Positions 21,996 through 29,788 of a stretch of DNA of 64,000 bases are shown here, piece after piece. Source of the stretch: Pseudomonas sp. UBA1879. GTDB taxonomy: Bacteria; Pseudomonadota; Gammaproteobacteria; Pseudomonadales; Pseudomonadaceae. The translations under genes were made by a program, and so were the position numbers. The notes beneath the pieces are model-generated. The model made no database searches and was not told where the DNA came from. It was given only the letters and a program-made list of their open reading frames with translations. Within the stretch, counting starts at the first letter, position 1. The number at the start of each line of letters is the position of its first letter. The DNA lies in contig NZ_DDHJ01000003.1 in assembly GCF_002338065.1 (NCBI RefSeq), positions 19,057 to 83,056 of the forward strand, written 5' to 3'.

Positions 21996-22030
21996 CAGTA
22001 AAGCGTGAATTAAATGTTCACGCTTTACTG
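21996..22030 (-). promoter_or_regulatory. 14-bp palindrome at the higBA start, probable operator
   Basis: Arms CAGTAAAGCGTGAA (21996-22009) and its exact inverted copy (22017-22030) flank a 7-base spacer. On the minus strand the spacer region reads TTTAAT, a 5/6 match to a -10 box. This position suits an autorepression operator for HigA. Confidence 0.65.
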
Positions 22031-22094
22031 TCAGGCGATGTGGATACGAGCGATGTGAAACGAAGCCAGGTTTTGTACGAAAACGTCCCGTCCA

Positions 22095-23360
22095 TCAAAC
22101 CTGCACGTTCACCGCCAACGGCTTCACCTTCGCCAACTTGAGCGCTGCACCCAAGGCGGCGGCCAGAAGGAGCGCGATGAACACACCGATGCCGTTCCAT
22201 CCTGCGTAATGCCAAAAGAACCCGCCGCCCGTTCCTGCCACGCTGGAGCCGACGTAGTAGCTGAACAGGTACAGCGACGAAGCCTGGCCCTTGGCTTTGA
22301 TGGCGCGGCGACCGATCCAGCTGCTGGCGACGGAGTGGGCGCCGAAGAAACCGAAGGTAAAGATCACGACGCCGATGACCACGATGGCCAACGGAGTGAA
22401 CATGGTCAGGGCAAGACCCGCGATCATCAGGACGATCACCGCCCACAGCACGTTGCGGCGGCCCAGTTTGTCAGCCAGCGCGCCGACTTTTGCCGAGCTG
22501 TAAATTCCCGACAGGTAGACCACCGAGAACAGGCCCACGACCGCCTGGCTCAGGTTGTAAGGATCGGCCAACAGGCGATAGCCGATGTAATTGAACAGCG
22601 TGACAAACGCACCCATCAGCAGGAAGCCTTCGAGAAACAGCCAGGGCAAGCCGGCGTCCCTGAACTGCAAAACGAAGCCGTCCAGCAGGTTGCGGGCGTT
22701 AAGCGGTCGAGCGCGAAAGTTGCGTGAGGGCGGCAAAATCTTCCAGAACACACACGCACCGGCCAGTGCGATGAGGCCCATGATCGACAGCGAAGCGTGC
22801 CAGCTCACGTAGTCGCTCAAGACCCCTGTGATCAGGCGGCCACTCATGCCGCCGATGGCATTGCCGCCTATGTACAGGCCCATGGCCAGACCGATGTGTT
22901 GCGGATGGATTTCTTCGCTGAGGTAGGTCATTGCCACTGCTGCCAGCCCGCTGAGCGAAAGCCCGACCAAAGCCCGCGTCACCAGCACGCCCTCCCAACT
23001 GGGCATGAACGCGCTGGCCACGGTAAAGAGGGCGGCCGAGAACAACGAGCAAACCATCACCGATTTGCGCCCCAGGCGATCCGAAATCGGGCCGGTGATC
23101 AGCAGGCCGATGGCGAGCATGGCCGTGGCAACCGACAGGATAAGGCTGCTCTGGGCGGCATTGATGGAGAACTCGCGAGACAGCATCGGCATCATCGGCT
23201 GCACGCAGTAAAGCAGAGAGAAGGTGGCGAAGCCGCCGGAGAACAGCGCGAGAACGGTGCGAATGAACGCCGGCGTGTCTTTCTCGATATAGGAATCACC
23301 CAGCGGGATTGCGACGTTGATCTCGGGCGCAGACGTGGCGGGGGATGCAGCAGTATTCAC
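22095..23360 (-). CDS. MFS transporter, YnfM-like
   Basis: 421 aa with twelve predicted membrane helices. The A-loop GPISDRLGRKSVMV follows helix 2 and a second copy, GALADKLGRRNVL, follows helix 8. VLVTRALVGLSLSG resembles the motif of helix 4. It is a putative exporter of unknown substrate in the inner membrane. The divergent LysR gene is 116 bases away and probably regulates it; this pair occupies the PA5030/PA5029 position. Confidence 0.85.
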   Translation of the reverse strand: MNTAASPATSAPEINVAIPLGDSYIEKDTPAFIRTVLALFSGGFATFSLLYCVQPMMPMLSREFSINAAQSSLILSVATAMLAIGLLITGPISDRLGRKSVMVCSLFSAALFTVASAFMPSWEGVLVTRALVGLSLSGLAAVAMTYLSEEIHPQHIGLAMGLYIGGNAIGGMSGRLITGVLSDYVSWHASLSIMGLIALAGACVFWKILPPSRNFRARPLNARNLLDGFVLQFRDAGLPWLFLEGFLLMGAFVTLFNYIGYRLLADPYNLSQAVVGLFSVVYLSGIYSSAKVGALADKLGRRNVLWAVIVLMIAGLALTMFTPLAIVVIGVVIFTFGFFGAHSVASSWIGRRAIKAKGQASSLYLFSYYVGSSVAGTGGGFFWHYAGWNGIGVFIALLLAAALGAALKLAKVKPLAVNVQV

Positions 23361-23403
23361 GGGTAACCTCGGAAGGATGCGAAGCAGCGATGGGAAAAAG
23401 CAT

Positions 23404-23415
23404 ATAGTCAGCTAT
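23404..23415. promoter_or_regulatory. candidate LysR-type regulator site
   Basis: ATAG-N4-CTAT is a short dyad in the 116-base gap between the divergent MFS and LysR genes. The position is right for an activator site; the motif is short and so weak evidence. Confidence 0.3.
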
Positions 23416-23476
23416 CGTTTTCCTCCAATATATTGTTCGACCTGTTTGATAGCTTTAACGACTCAATGGTGAGGCC

Positions 23477-24367
23477 ATGGAATTACGTCATCTTCGCTAC
23501 TTCATCGCAGTGGCTGAAGAGCTGCATTTCGGCAGGGCTGCAGAGTCGCTCGGCATCTCTCAGCCGCCACTGAGCCAGCAGATTCAGGCGTTGGAACAGG
23601 AGTTGGGTGCGCGCTTGTTTGAGCGCACCAACCGACGAGTGGAATTGAGCGAGGCCGGACGGTTGTTCCTCGACGAAGCACGGCTGGTGCTCGCCCAAGT
23701 GGAAAAAGCCTCTGACGTGGCACGTCGGGCGCAATTGGGGCAGCTAGGTGAACTGAAAATCGGCTTCACCGCATCGGCGCCGTTCACCTCGAGCATTCCA
23801 CAGGCAATTTTCGCCTTCCGCCAACAGCATCCCGCCGTGCATTTGGCATTGCAGGAAATGAGCAGCAAAGAAGTCGCCGAGCGGCTGGTGGAGGAGTCGA
23901 TGCAGGTGGGGATTATGCGCCCGCTGCCGCTGCCGGACTCACTGGTGGCGGTCGAACTGCTGCGTGAGCCGCTGGTAGCCGTGCTGCGCTCCGACCATCC
24001 GATGGCTCAAGGCAACGAACACGGGATTTACCTCAAGGAACTGGCGGCCGAGCCGTTCGTATTCTTCCCGCGAAGCTACGGCAGCGGTTTGTATGCGCAA
24101 CTGCTGAGCCTGGCGCGAGCGGCCGGTTTCACGCCGTTGTTCGCTCAAGAAGCTGCGGAGGCGATGACCATCATCGGGCTGGTCGCAGCGGGGTTGGGCG
24201 TCACGGTGCTGCCCGCGTCGTACCAGCGCATGCGCATCGACGGCGTGGCCTATCGCACGTTGCTGGACGAGGAGGCCACGTCCGCGGTGTGGCTGGTGCA
24301 GCGCAAGGACCAGAAGTCGCCCATGGCCAAAGCGTTCGTTGAGTTGGTGACGCGCAAGGCGGGGTGA
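23477..24367 (+). CDS. LysR family transcriptional regulator
   Basis: 296 aa. The N-terminal winged helix-turn-helix (MELRHLRYFIAVAEELHFGR... SLGISQPPLSQQI) covers residues 1-60, and a periplasmic-binding-like effector domain covers about 90-290. It is closest in look to the CatM/BenM-like branch. It probably controls the divergent MFS gene. The inducer cannot be deduced. Confidence 0.93.
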   Translation: MELRHLRYFIAVAEELHFGRAAESLGISQPPLSQQIQALEQELGARLFERTNRRVELSEAGRLFLDEARLVLAQVEKASDVARRAQLGQLGELKIGFTASAPFTSSIPQAIFAFRQQHPAVHLALQEMSSKEVAERLVEESMQVGIMRPLPLPDSLVAVELLREPLVAVLRSDHPMAQGNEHGIYLKELAAEPFVFFPRSYGSGLYAQLLSLARAAGFTPLFAQEAAEAMTIIGLVAAGLGVTVLPASYQRMRIDGVAYRTLLDEEATSAVWLVQRKDQKSPMAKAFVELVTRKAG

Positions 24368-24392
24368 AGACCGGTCGCCTTGCTTGGTGGGA

Positions 24393-24878
24393 TCAGCGGC
24401 TTGCCTTGCCTTTGACGGGGCTGAGCAAGTACGTCACGTCGTCCGGCAGGATCAGACGGATAAACCCTTCAGAGCCGTAGTTGACCTGCCAGCGATCCTC
24501 AAGTGTTCGGCCATGGGGCTGAAGCTGCACGCCAGGGTAGTCAAACCGGACTTCCGCTTCAGAGGTGAGGGCGAACATCGCGGCGCTGAACAACTCTTGA
24601 GCGTCGAAATCTGCGTCGGTTTTGGCCGAAGCCGTCCAGCCATCGTTGGTGAGGTCCTGTTGAGCCAGCACAGCGCCTGAGGTATCGGTCAGGCTCCAAC
24701 GCACGCCGTGATCGCGTTTCTTCACCTCGACCCGCCAGTTCTGGTGCTGACCCCCTTGCTGACGTTGTGCATTGAGCTGTATCGGCAGTTTCAAGTGAGG
24801 GATTTGTGCAGGCAGCGGGGCGTGACTGGCGCACGCGCTCAGCAACAACATGCAAAACAGAAGCAACGCACGAATCAT
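24393..24878 (-). CDS. putative outer-membrane lipoprotein of unknown function
   Basis: 161 aa with a lipoprotein signal (LLLFCMLLLSACAS, Cys16). The mature part is about 145 aa, predicted mostly beta, with WRVEVKKRDHGVRWSLTD and a C-terminal GFIRLILPDDVTYLLSPV. It resembles DUF3261-type lipoproteins in size and style, but I am not confident of the family. It converges on the LysR gene. Serine after the lipidated Cys is compatible with outer-membrane sorting in that +2 is not Asp (it is Ala). Confidence 0.7.
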   Translation of the reverse strand: MIRALLLFCMLLLSACASHAPLPAQIPHLKLPIQLNAQRQQGGQHQNWRVEVKKRDHGVRWSLTDTSGAVLAQQDLTNDGWTASAKTDADFDAQELFSAAMFALTSEAEVRFDYPGVQLQPHGRTLEDRWQVNYGSEGFIRLILPDDVTYLLSPVKGKASR

Positions 24879-25180
24879 CAGAGGGCCTTTGAAAAGGGGC
24901 GAAGAACGTGTTCAACGCAGCAACCCGTTCGGGGTGCAGGCCGAACAATCCCCGCCATTATCGAGGCGCAAGGGCAGGGTGGCAAATGTCGGAGACGGAT
25001 GCCGCCCGCACTCACATTGTTCAGTTGGCGTTTATCCGGTTGGACCTGGAACATTTACACTCCCGACTGTCAGATTTTTCTCAGACGCTCGCCCTTGTCA
25101 TCGGTATTGCCTAGACTCGGGACGATTCATCGGGTCGCCAGACGATCCTCACAGGTAGGACAGCAACAGGGAGTTATTCA
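24879..25180. other. 302-base non-coding gap before parA
   Basis: It separates the divergent lipoprotein and parA genes, so it should carry both promoters. I cannot point to a convincing -35/-10 pair or repeat; a purine-rich AACAGGGAG shortly before 25181 is the parA ribosome site. Confidence 0.5.
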
Positions 25181-25960
25181 ATGCGGCGTGTGGTGTTCAA
25201 TCAGAAGGGCGGGGTCGGGAAATCGAGCATTGCCTGCAATCTGGCAGCCGTCAGCGCGAACGAGGGCTACCGGACCCTCTTGATCGACCTCGACGCTCAG
25301 GCCAACTCGACGCAATACCTCACCGGACTGACCGGCGATGACATCCCTATGGGCATTGCGGATTTCTTCAAACAAACGCTGTCTTCCGGGCCTTCCGCCA
25401 AAAAAAATCAGGTCGATATCTACGAAACCCCGTTCGACAACCTTCACGTCGTCACAGCGACTGCCGAATTGGCCGACCTGCAGCCCAAACTCGAGGCCAA
25501 GCACAAGATCAATAAGCTCCGTAAGCTGCTCGAAGCGTTGAGCGAGGACTACGACCGCATCTATCTCGACACCCCGCCTGCGTTGAATTTCTACGCCGTG
25601 TCCGCATTGATTGCAGCAGACCGTGTATTGATCCCTTTTGACTGCGACAGCTTTTCTCGGCAGGCGCTGTACGGCCTGCTGAAAGAAATCGACGAATTGA
25701 AGGAGGACCACAACGAAGGCCTGGAGGTGGAAGGCATTATCGTCAACCAGTTCCAGTCGCGGGCCAGCCTGCCGCAGCAAATCCTCGACGAACTGATCGC
25801 CGAAGGCCTGCCGGTGCTGCCCATCTACCTCAACAGCTCGGTCAAAATGCGCGAATCCCATCAGGCCAACATGCCGCTCATTCATCTGGATGCGCGGCAT
25901 AAACTGAGCCAGCAATTCGTAGAGCTGCACCATCTGCTGGAAAACAATACGACCCATTGA
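25181..25960 (+). CDS. orphan ParA-family ATPase
   Basis: 259 aa. The deviant Walker A KGGVGKS is at residues 9-15, the A' motif LIDLDAQANST follows, and Walker B is RIYLDTPPA. This is the PA5028 position. There is no ParB gene or parS-like repeat next to it. Orphan ParA proteins position cargo such as polar complexes or carry out chromosome-related tasks, but nothing here shows the cargo. Ribosome site GGGAG lies upstream. Confidence 0.88.
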   Translation: MRRVVFNQKGGVGKSSIACNLAAVSANEGYRTLLIDLDAQANSTQYLTGLTGDDIPMGIADFFKQTLSSGPSAKKNQVDIYETPFDNLHVVTATAELADLQPKLEAKHKINKLRKLLEALSEDYDRIYLDTPPALNFYAVSALIAADRVLIPFDCDSFSRQALYGLLKEIDELKEDHNEGLEVEGIIVNQFQSRASLPQQILDELIAEGLPVLPIYLNSSVKMRESHQANMPLIHLDARHKLSQQFVELHHLLENNTTH

Positions 25961-25997
25961 GCCTTAATCGCTGGCGTCGAACATGCTCCAGGGCCGA

Positions 25998-26399
25998 TCA
26001 ATGTGCCTCGGCCGACGAGTCATCGCGCGATAGCGAACCTGCCTGGCGCAGCGCTTCAGACAGCCGCTTGGCGCGTTTGCGCGCTTTCTTGGCCAGGTCT
26101 TTGGGAATATCGATGGCGGCGTTCATGTCGGCCTTCACCTGATCCTGGCTTGCAATCAAACGGTGATCCTCATCAGCGCAGTCGCACCGCACGCGCTGCC
26201 CGTCCGTTGCGACGGCCAACAACTGGTCGATGTAGGTAGGGTTGCCTTGTGCGATATAGCCCACTTGGCCACAGGCGGCGCACCATACGGGGTCACCCAT
26301 GCGAGCGAGTCTGCGCTCTTCACAGGTCAGGGTGCCGGACGTTTGCAGTACCACACCGCCCGTGGTGGTCGCGTCGCCTTCTCTGATTACCGATGCCAT
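25998..26399 (-). CDS. PAAR-domain protein
   Basis: 133 aa. IREGDATTTGGVVLQTSG at the N-terminus matches the PAAR repeat that caps VgrG spikes of type VI secretion. It continues with a cysteine-containing segment (VWCAACGQVGYIAQG) and RVRCDCADEDHRLIASQ. The last 40 residues are Lys/Arg-rich and helical (DLAKKARKRAKRLSEAL) with an acidic tail and no recognised toxin domain. No vgrG or tss gene is nearby, so it would work with a T6SS encoded elsewhere. It converges with parA. Confidence 0.78.
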   Translation of the reverse strand: MASVIREGDATTTGGVVLQTSGTLTCEERRLARMGDPVWCAACGQVGYIAQGNPTYIDQLLAVATDGQRVRCDCADEDHRLIASQDQVKADMNAAIDIPKDLAKKARKRAKRLSEALRQAGSLSRDDSSAEAH

Positions 26400-26536
26400 C
26401 GCTCAGTGCCTCCGAATCAGCCGTAAGAATGGCTAACACTAGGCAGTGATCGTCAGGCACGCCTGCCCGAAAAGCGCTTTCAGACGCATCTTACGAACAA
26501 TACAGACCTGCGCTTCGGCGTCTGACGAATACGCCC

Positions 26537-26971
26537 TCAAATTCCCTGACTGGCAAGCCACGCGGTCAGTTGTTGGAGCGGCATCGCACCGCTTTGTCTT
26601 GCGATTTCCCGGCCATTTTTGAAAAGGATCAGACTTGGGATCGAACGGATGCCCAATTGTGCCGACAGCTGCGGATGGGCTTCGCTATCCAGCTTCGCCA
26701 ACCGCACTCGACCGTTCAACTGCGCGGCGGCCTGCTCGAAGGTCGGTGCAAAGGATTTGCATGGTCCGCACCACTCGGCCCACACATCGACCAGCAACGG
26801 CAGATCGCCCTTGATCTGACTCGCGTAATCGCCCTGCGTCAGCGTGAACGGTTGAGACAACAGCACCGGCTGCTTGCAACGGCCGCACTTGGGCTGATCC
26901 CCCAGCCGCTCGGCGGGGATGCGATTGAGGCCGTTGCAATGAGGACACGGGATGACGAGAGGTTCGGACAT
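26537..26971 (-). CDS. trxC: thioredoxin 2 with zinc ribbon
   Basis: 144 aa. An N-terminal zinc ribbon uses Cys9, Cys12, Cys29 and Cys32 (CPHC...CGRC). The thioredoxin domain has WCGPC with redox cysteines 68 and 71. It reduces cytoplasmic disulfides and in enterics responds to oxidative stress. ATG 26971 is preceded by AGG at good spacing; a GTG three codons upstream is the alternative. Confidence 0.95.
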   Translation of the reverse strand: MSEPLVIPCPHCNGLNRIPAERLGDQPKCGRCKQPVLLSQPFTLTQGDYASQIKGDLPLLVDVWAEWCGPCKSFAPTFEQAAAQLNGRVRLAKLDSEAHPQLSAQLGIRSIPSLILFKNGREIARQSGAMPLQQLTAWLASQGI

Positions 26972-27321
26972 GTCGGACACCTGGGAAGAGGCAAGTGCTT
27001 AATAAGTGAGGTCGAGGGCCGGATTTATCAAGCCCGGACCAATGGGGTGGTTGGGAGCGGAATCAGCGAAATCCTACGGGATCAATGTGCATCCCATCAC
27101 GTTCCAGCGACACCCGAAGACGCCAAGCATTTTCCACATTCTTCGCGGGCCCCCCCCAAGTGCAGCCGTTCGGGCCTCCTTCTCCCCCACGTTTATCCGA
27201 AAGAACCGCCCGATTGACTAGCTAGGCATCGGCTTGCACCTGCGAATAGTTTCGGCCACGAGGGGTGTGGAATCCGTTGAGATGCACGGACCCCTGTTCG
27301 ACCATGGCCAGGGAGTCGTCA
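26972..27321. other. 350-base gap without a supported gene
   Basis: It lies between the divergent trxC and the frameshifted gene. It includes a run of eight C (27150-27157). Short open frames here lack a plausible product. No terminator or repeat was recognised. Confidence 0.5.
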
Positions 27322-28273
27322 ATGATCAATCCATTACACGCTGCATTTTCAGCCCTCGTTTCGAAGAGGGTGACAGTACCGGTAGCCTCCGAAACGAAAA
27401 GTGACACGCGGCTCGCCGTGGAAAACGCTGCGAAGACCGAAAAAAAGGCAACGGACCAGGCGAGCTTTTCGACGTTGGCGAGCCAGTTGAATGAAAGCGC
27501 TGCCCGAGCATCGAAGCGCGATGCAGGCATGACCCATGCTGAATTGGGGAAGTACGGGCTCAGCCGGATCAGCGAGTTTTTGTCGGAAACCCCAAAAGCC
27601 AACAGCTATACACGAGCGATGGAAGTACCTAATACCACCGACCCGGAATTGTTAGACCGTGCGCGGGCCGCCACGGCTTTTGTCACGCAAACGCTCGCCG
27701 GTCATGAGGATGCAAGGAGCCCTTTCGACAAACTGTCCCGCGAGCAACTGAACCTGATCGCCTACGATGACAGCGGCGCCTTCACCCTCAACGAGCGTCG
27801 TGCCGCGTGGCAAGGCGTGCAGAAGATGGACGACGCCTGGCGCAAGGTGGCGATCGCCGAAGGGATGATCGAACAGACGCGTTACGGGCAAGGCATCGAA
27901 GTTCTATCAAGAGGCGCTGAGCTACTTCAAATCGCTGCCTGCCATCGAGAGAGCGGTGGACTATCCAAAAGATGCCGAAGCGATTCTGGAGGCGCGGATC
28001 AAGAGCAAGCCAACCTTGCCAATGCCAGCCGCATTGCCCGGCCTCATCGAAGCGCGCTCATCCAACCGCAAGCTGACGCTGTACGACATTCTCGCGGGGG
28101 TGGTCGATACGCAGAAAGACAAGGCCGACCCGAACAGCCCGACCGGCGCTAAGAAATTCAGCCCACGAACGTCGCCCACGCCGATGACGTGGACAGAGTC
28201 GTATGCAAAGCGAGTCGAGGCGATGGGGAGTGTCAAACCTGCGGTGGCGGCGAAGATTGAACCGTCGTCGTGA
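27322..28273 (+). pseudogene. unknown gene interrupted by a frameshift
   Basis: The reading frame starts at ATG 27322 (MINPLHAAFSALVSKRV), with AGGGAG upstream, and runs convincingly to about 27890. It then degrades into Arg/Ser-rich residues and stops at 28152. In the next frame the protein continues sensibly from about 27884 (TGKASKFYQEALSYFKSLP...) to a stop at 28273. One inserted or lost base near 27884-27905 would restore a protein of about 316 aa. The N-terminal 60 residues are Ala/Ser/Thr/Lys-rich, the rest helical. I do not recognise the family. Whether this is a true mutation or a sequencing error cannot be told here. Confidence 0.7.
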
Positions 28274-28284
28274 TCCTCACGACG
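28266..28284. terminator. hairpin at the converging ends of the frameshifted gene and selO
   Basis: CGTCGTGA and TCACGACG form an 8-bp stem with a TCC loop covering both stop codons. There is no clear T-run. Confidence 0.4.
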
Positions 28285-29740
28285 AACAACTGATCTCCAA
28301 ATGCTTGCCCCAATCCGGCGGCCGTTGGGCATAGCTGTCCATCCCTTGCTGCGCCTCGAACGGCCTGCACAGCACCTTGTGCAACCGTCGAACTTCGCTG
28401 TAGTCGCCTTGTTCGGCAGCTTCAATGGCGCGTTGCGCGAGGTAGTTGCGCAGGATGTAAAGCGGGTTGACGGCGTGCATGCGCGTACGACGCTCATCCT
28501 GGCTGCTGGCGGGGTCGCGGGCGGTGCGCGCTGTATAGGCCTCGGCCCAGGCGTCGAAGCCGAGCAGGTCGACGAAGTCGTCGCGCAGTTGGCGGACGGC
28601 TACGTCGACGGCGTCTTCGCCCAATCGGCGGAAGAACAGGGTGTAGTCGACGCCACTGTTTTGCATCAATTGCAGCAGCCGAGCGATGAGGTCGGCGTCG
28701 CCATCTTCGGCCGTGGTCAGGCCCAAACGGCGTCCCATCAGGTCCAGATAGTGGGCCTGATACAGCGGCAGGAACAGGTCCAATGCTTCGCGCAGCGCTT
28801 CAACGCTGATGAAGGGGGTCAGGGCCTGGGCCAGCGCGCTGAGGTTCCACTGGCCGATCGGCACCTGATTGCTGAAGGAGTAGCGACCTTCGTGGTCGGA
28901 GTGGTTGCAGATGAAGTGCTGATCAAAGTCGTCAAGGAAGGCGAACGGCCCAAAGTCGAAGGTGATCCCGAGAATCGACATGTTGTCGGTGTTCATCACG
29001 CCATGACAGAAGCCATAGGCCTGCCATTTGGCGATCAGCTCGGCCTGGCGCTCGACGATCACGCGGAACATCGCCAGATAGGGCTCGGGCTGTTCAAGGC
29101 ACTCGGCGTAGTGCAAAGACAGTACGTGGTCGGCCAGCTGTTTCAGCTCGTCGTGCTGTTTGGTGTAGTAGAAATATTCGAGGCTGCCGAAGCGCACATG
29201 GCTTTGCGCGAGACGCAGCACCATCGCCGCCCGTTCTTGTGTCTCTCGCCAGACCGGCGTGCTGGAGCCGATTACGCAGCCTGCACGGCTCGTGGGAATG
29301 CCTAACGCATGCAGCGCTTCTGAGGCGAGAAATTCGCGAATCGACGAACGCAACACGGCACGGCCATCGCCCATGCGCGAATAGGGCGTCTGCCCGGCGC
29401 CTTTGAGGTGCAGATCCCAATGCTCGCCAGCCTCGTTGTAGACCTCGCCCAACAGCAGGCCCCGGCCATCGCCAAGGCGCGGGTTGTACGACCCGAATTG
29501 GTGACCGGAATAGACCATCGCGCGCGGATCGGCTTCTTCCCACAGCTTGTGACCGCTGAACAACTCGGCGAATACCGGGGCTTCGGCTTGTGCAGGATCC
29601 AGATCCAGCAACGCCAACGCCGCATCGCTGGCGACCACGAGACGGGGTTCGGCGATGGGCTCAGGCAGCACGGACGTGGAAAACGCGTCGCCCAAGCGGG
29701 CGAAACGGTTGTCGAAGGTCAGTTCGTCGAGGGCTTTCAC
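28277..29740 (-). CDS. selO: protein adenylyltransferase SelO (YdiU)
   Basis: 487 aa, GTG start. A pseudokinase-fold enzyme that transfers AMP to Ser, Thr or Tyr of target proteins and is linked to redox stress. Family segments are MVYSGHQFGSYNPRLGDGR, LKGAGQTPYSRMGDGRAVLR, and FCHGVMNTDNMSILG with ITFDFGPFAFLDDF carrying the catalytic and metal-binding Asp/Asn residues. The C-terminus ends ISCSS: Cys485 occupies the place of selenocysteine in eukaryotic SelO. It lies downstream of mscK. Confidence 0.95.
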   Translation of the reverse strand: MKALDELTFDNRFARLGDAFSTSVLPEPIAEPRLVVASDAALALLDLDPAQAEAPVFAELFSGHKLWEEADPRAMVYSGHQFGSYNPRLGDGRGLLLGEVYNEAGEHWDLHLKGAGQTPYSRMGDGRAVLRSSIREFLASEALHALGIPTSRAGCVIGSSTPVWRETQERAAMVLRLAQSHVRFGSLEYFYYTKQHDELKQLADHVLSLHYAECLEQPEPYLAMFRVIVERQAELIAKWQAYGFCHGVMNTDNMSILGITFDFGPFAFLDDFDQHFICNHSDHEGRYSFSNQVPIGQWNLSALAQALTPFISVEALREALDLFLPLYQAHYLDLMGRRLGLTTAEDGDADLIARLLQLMQNSGVDYTLFFRRLGEDAVDVAVRQLRDDFVDLLGFDAWAEAYTARTARDPASSQDERRTRMHAVNPLYILRNYLAQRAIEAAEQGDYSEVRRLHKVLCRPFEAQQGMDSYAQRPPDWGKHLEISCSS

Positions 29741-29750
29741 AAGACAGCTC

Positions 29751-29776
29751 CAGCAGAATGTCCGAGCATTCTGCTG
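29751..29776 (-). promoter_or_regulatory. 10-bp hairpin abutting the selO ribosome binding site
   Basis: CAGCAGAATG (29751-29760) and its inverted copy (29767-29776) surround a six-base loop in the 48 bases between mscK and selO. On the minus strand the selO Shine-Dalgarno GGAG (29748-29751) shares its first base with the stem. It may attenuate transcription from mscK or affect selO translation. Confidence 0.5.
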
Positions 29777-29788
29777 GGTTTATCCCGC

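Noticed and set aside
27006..27221. 71-codon frame in the gap after trxC
   Set aside because: No ribosome site, no domain, and it crosses the eight-C run.
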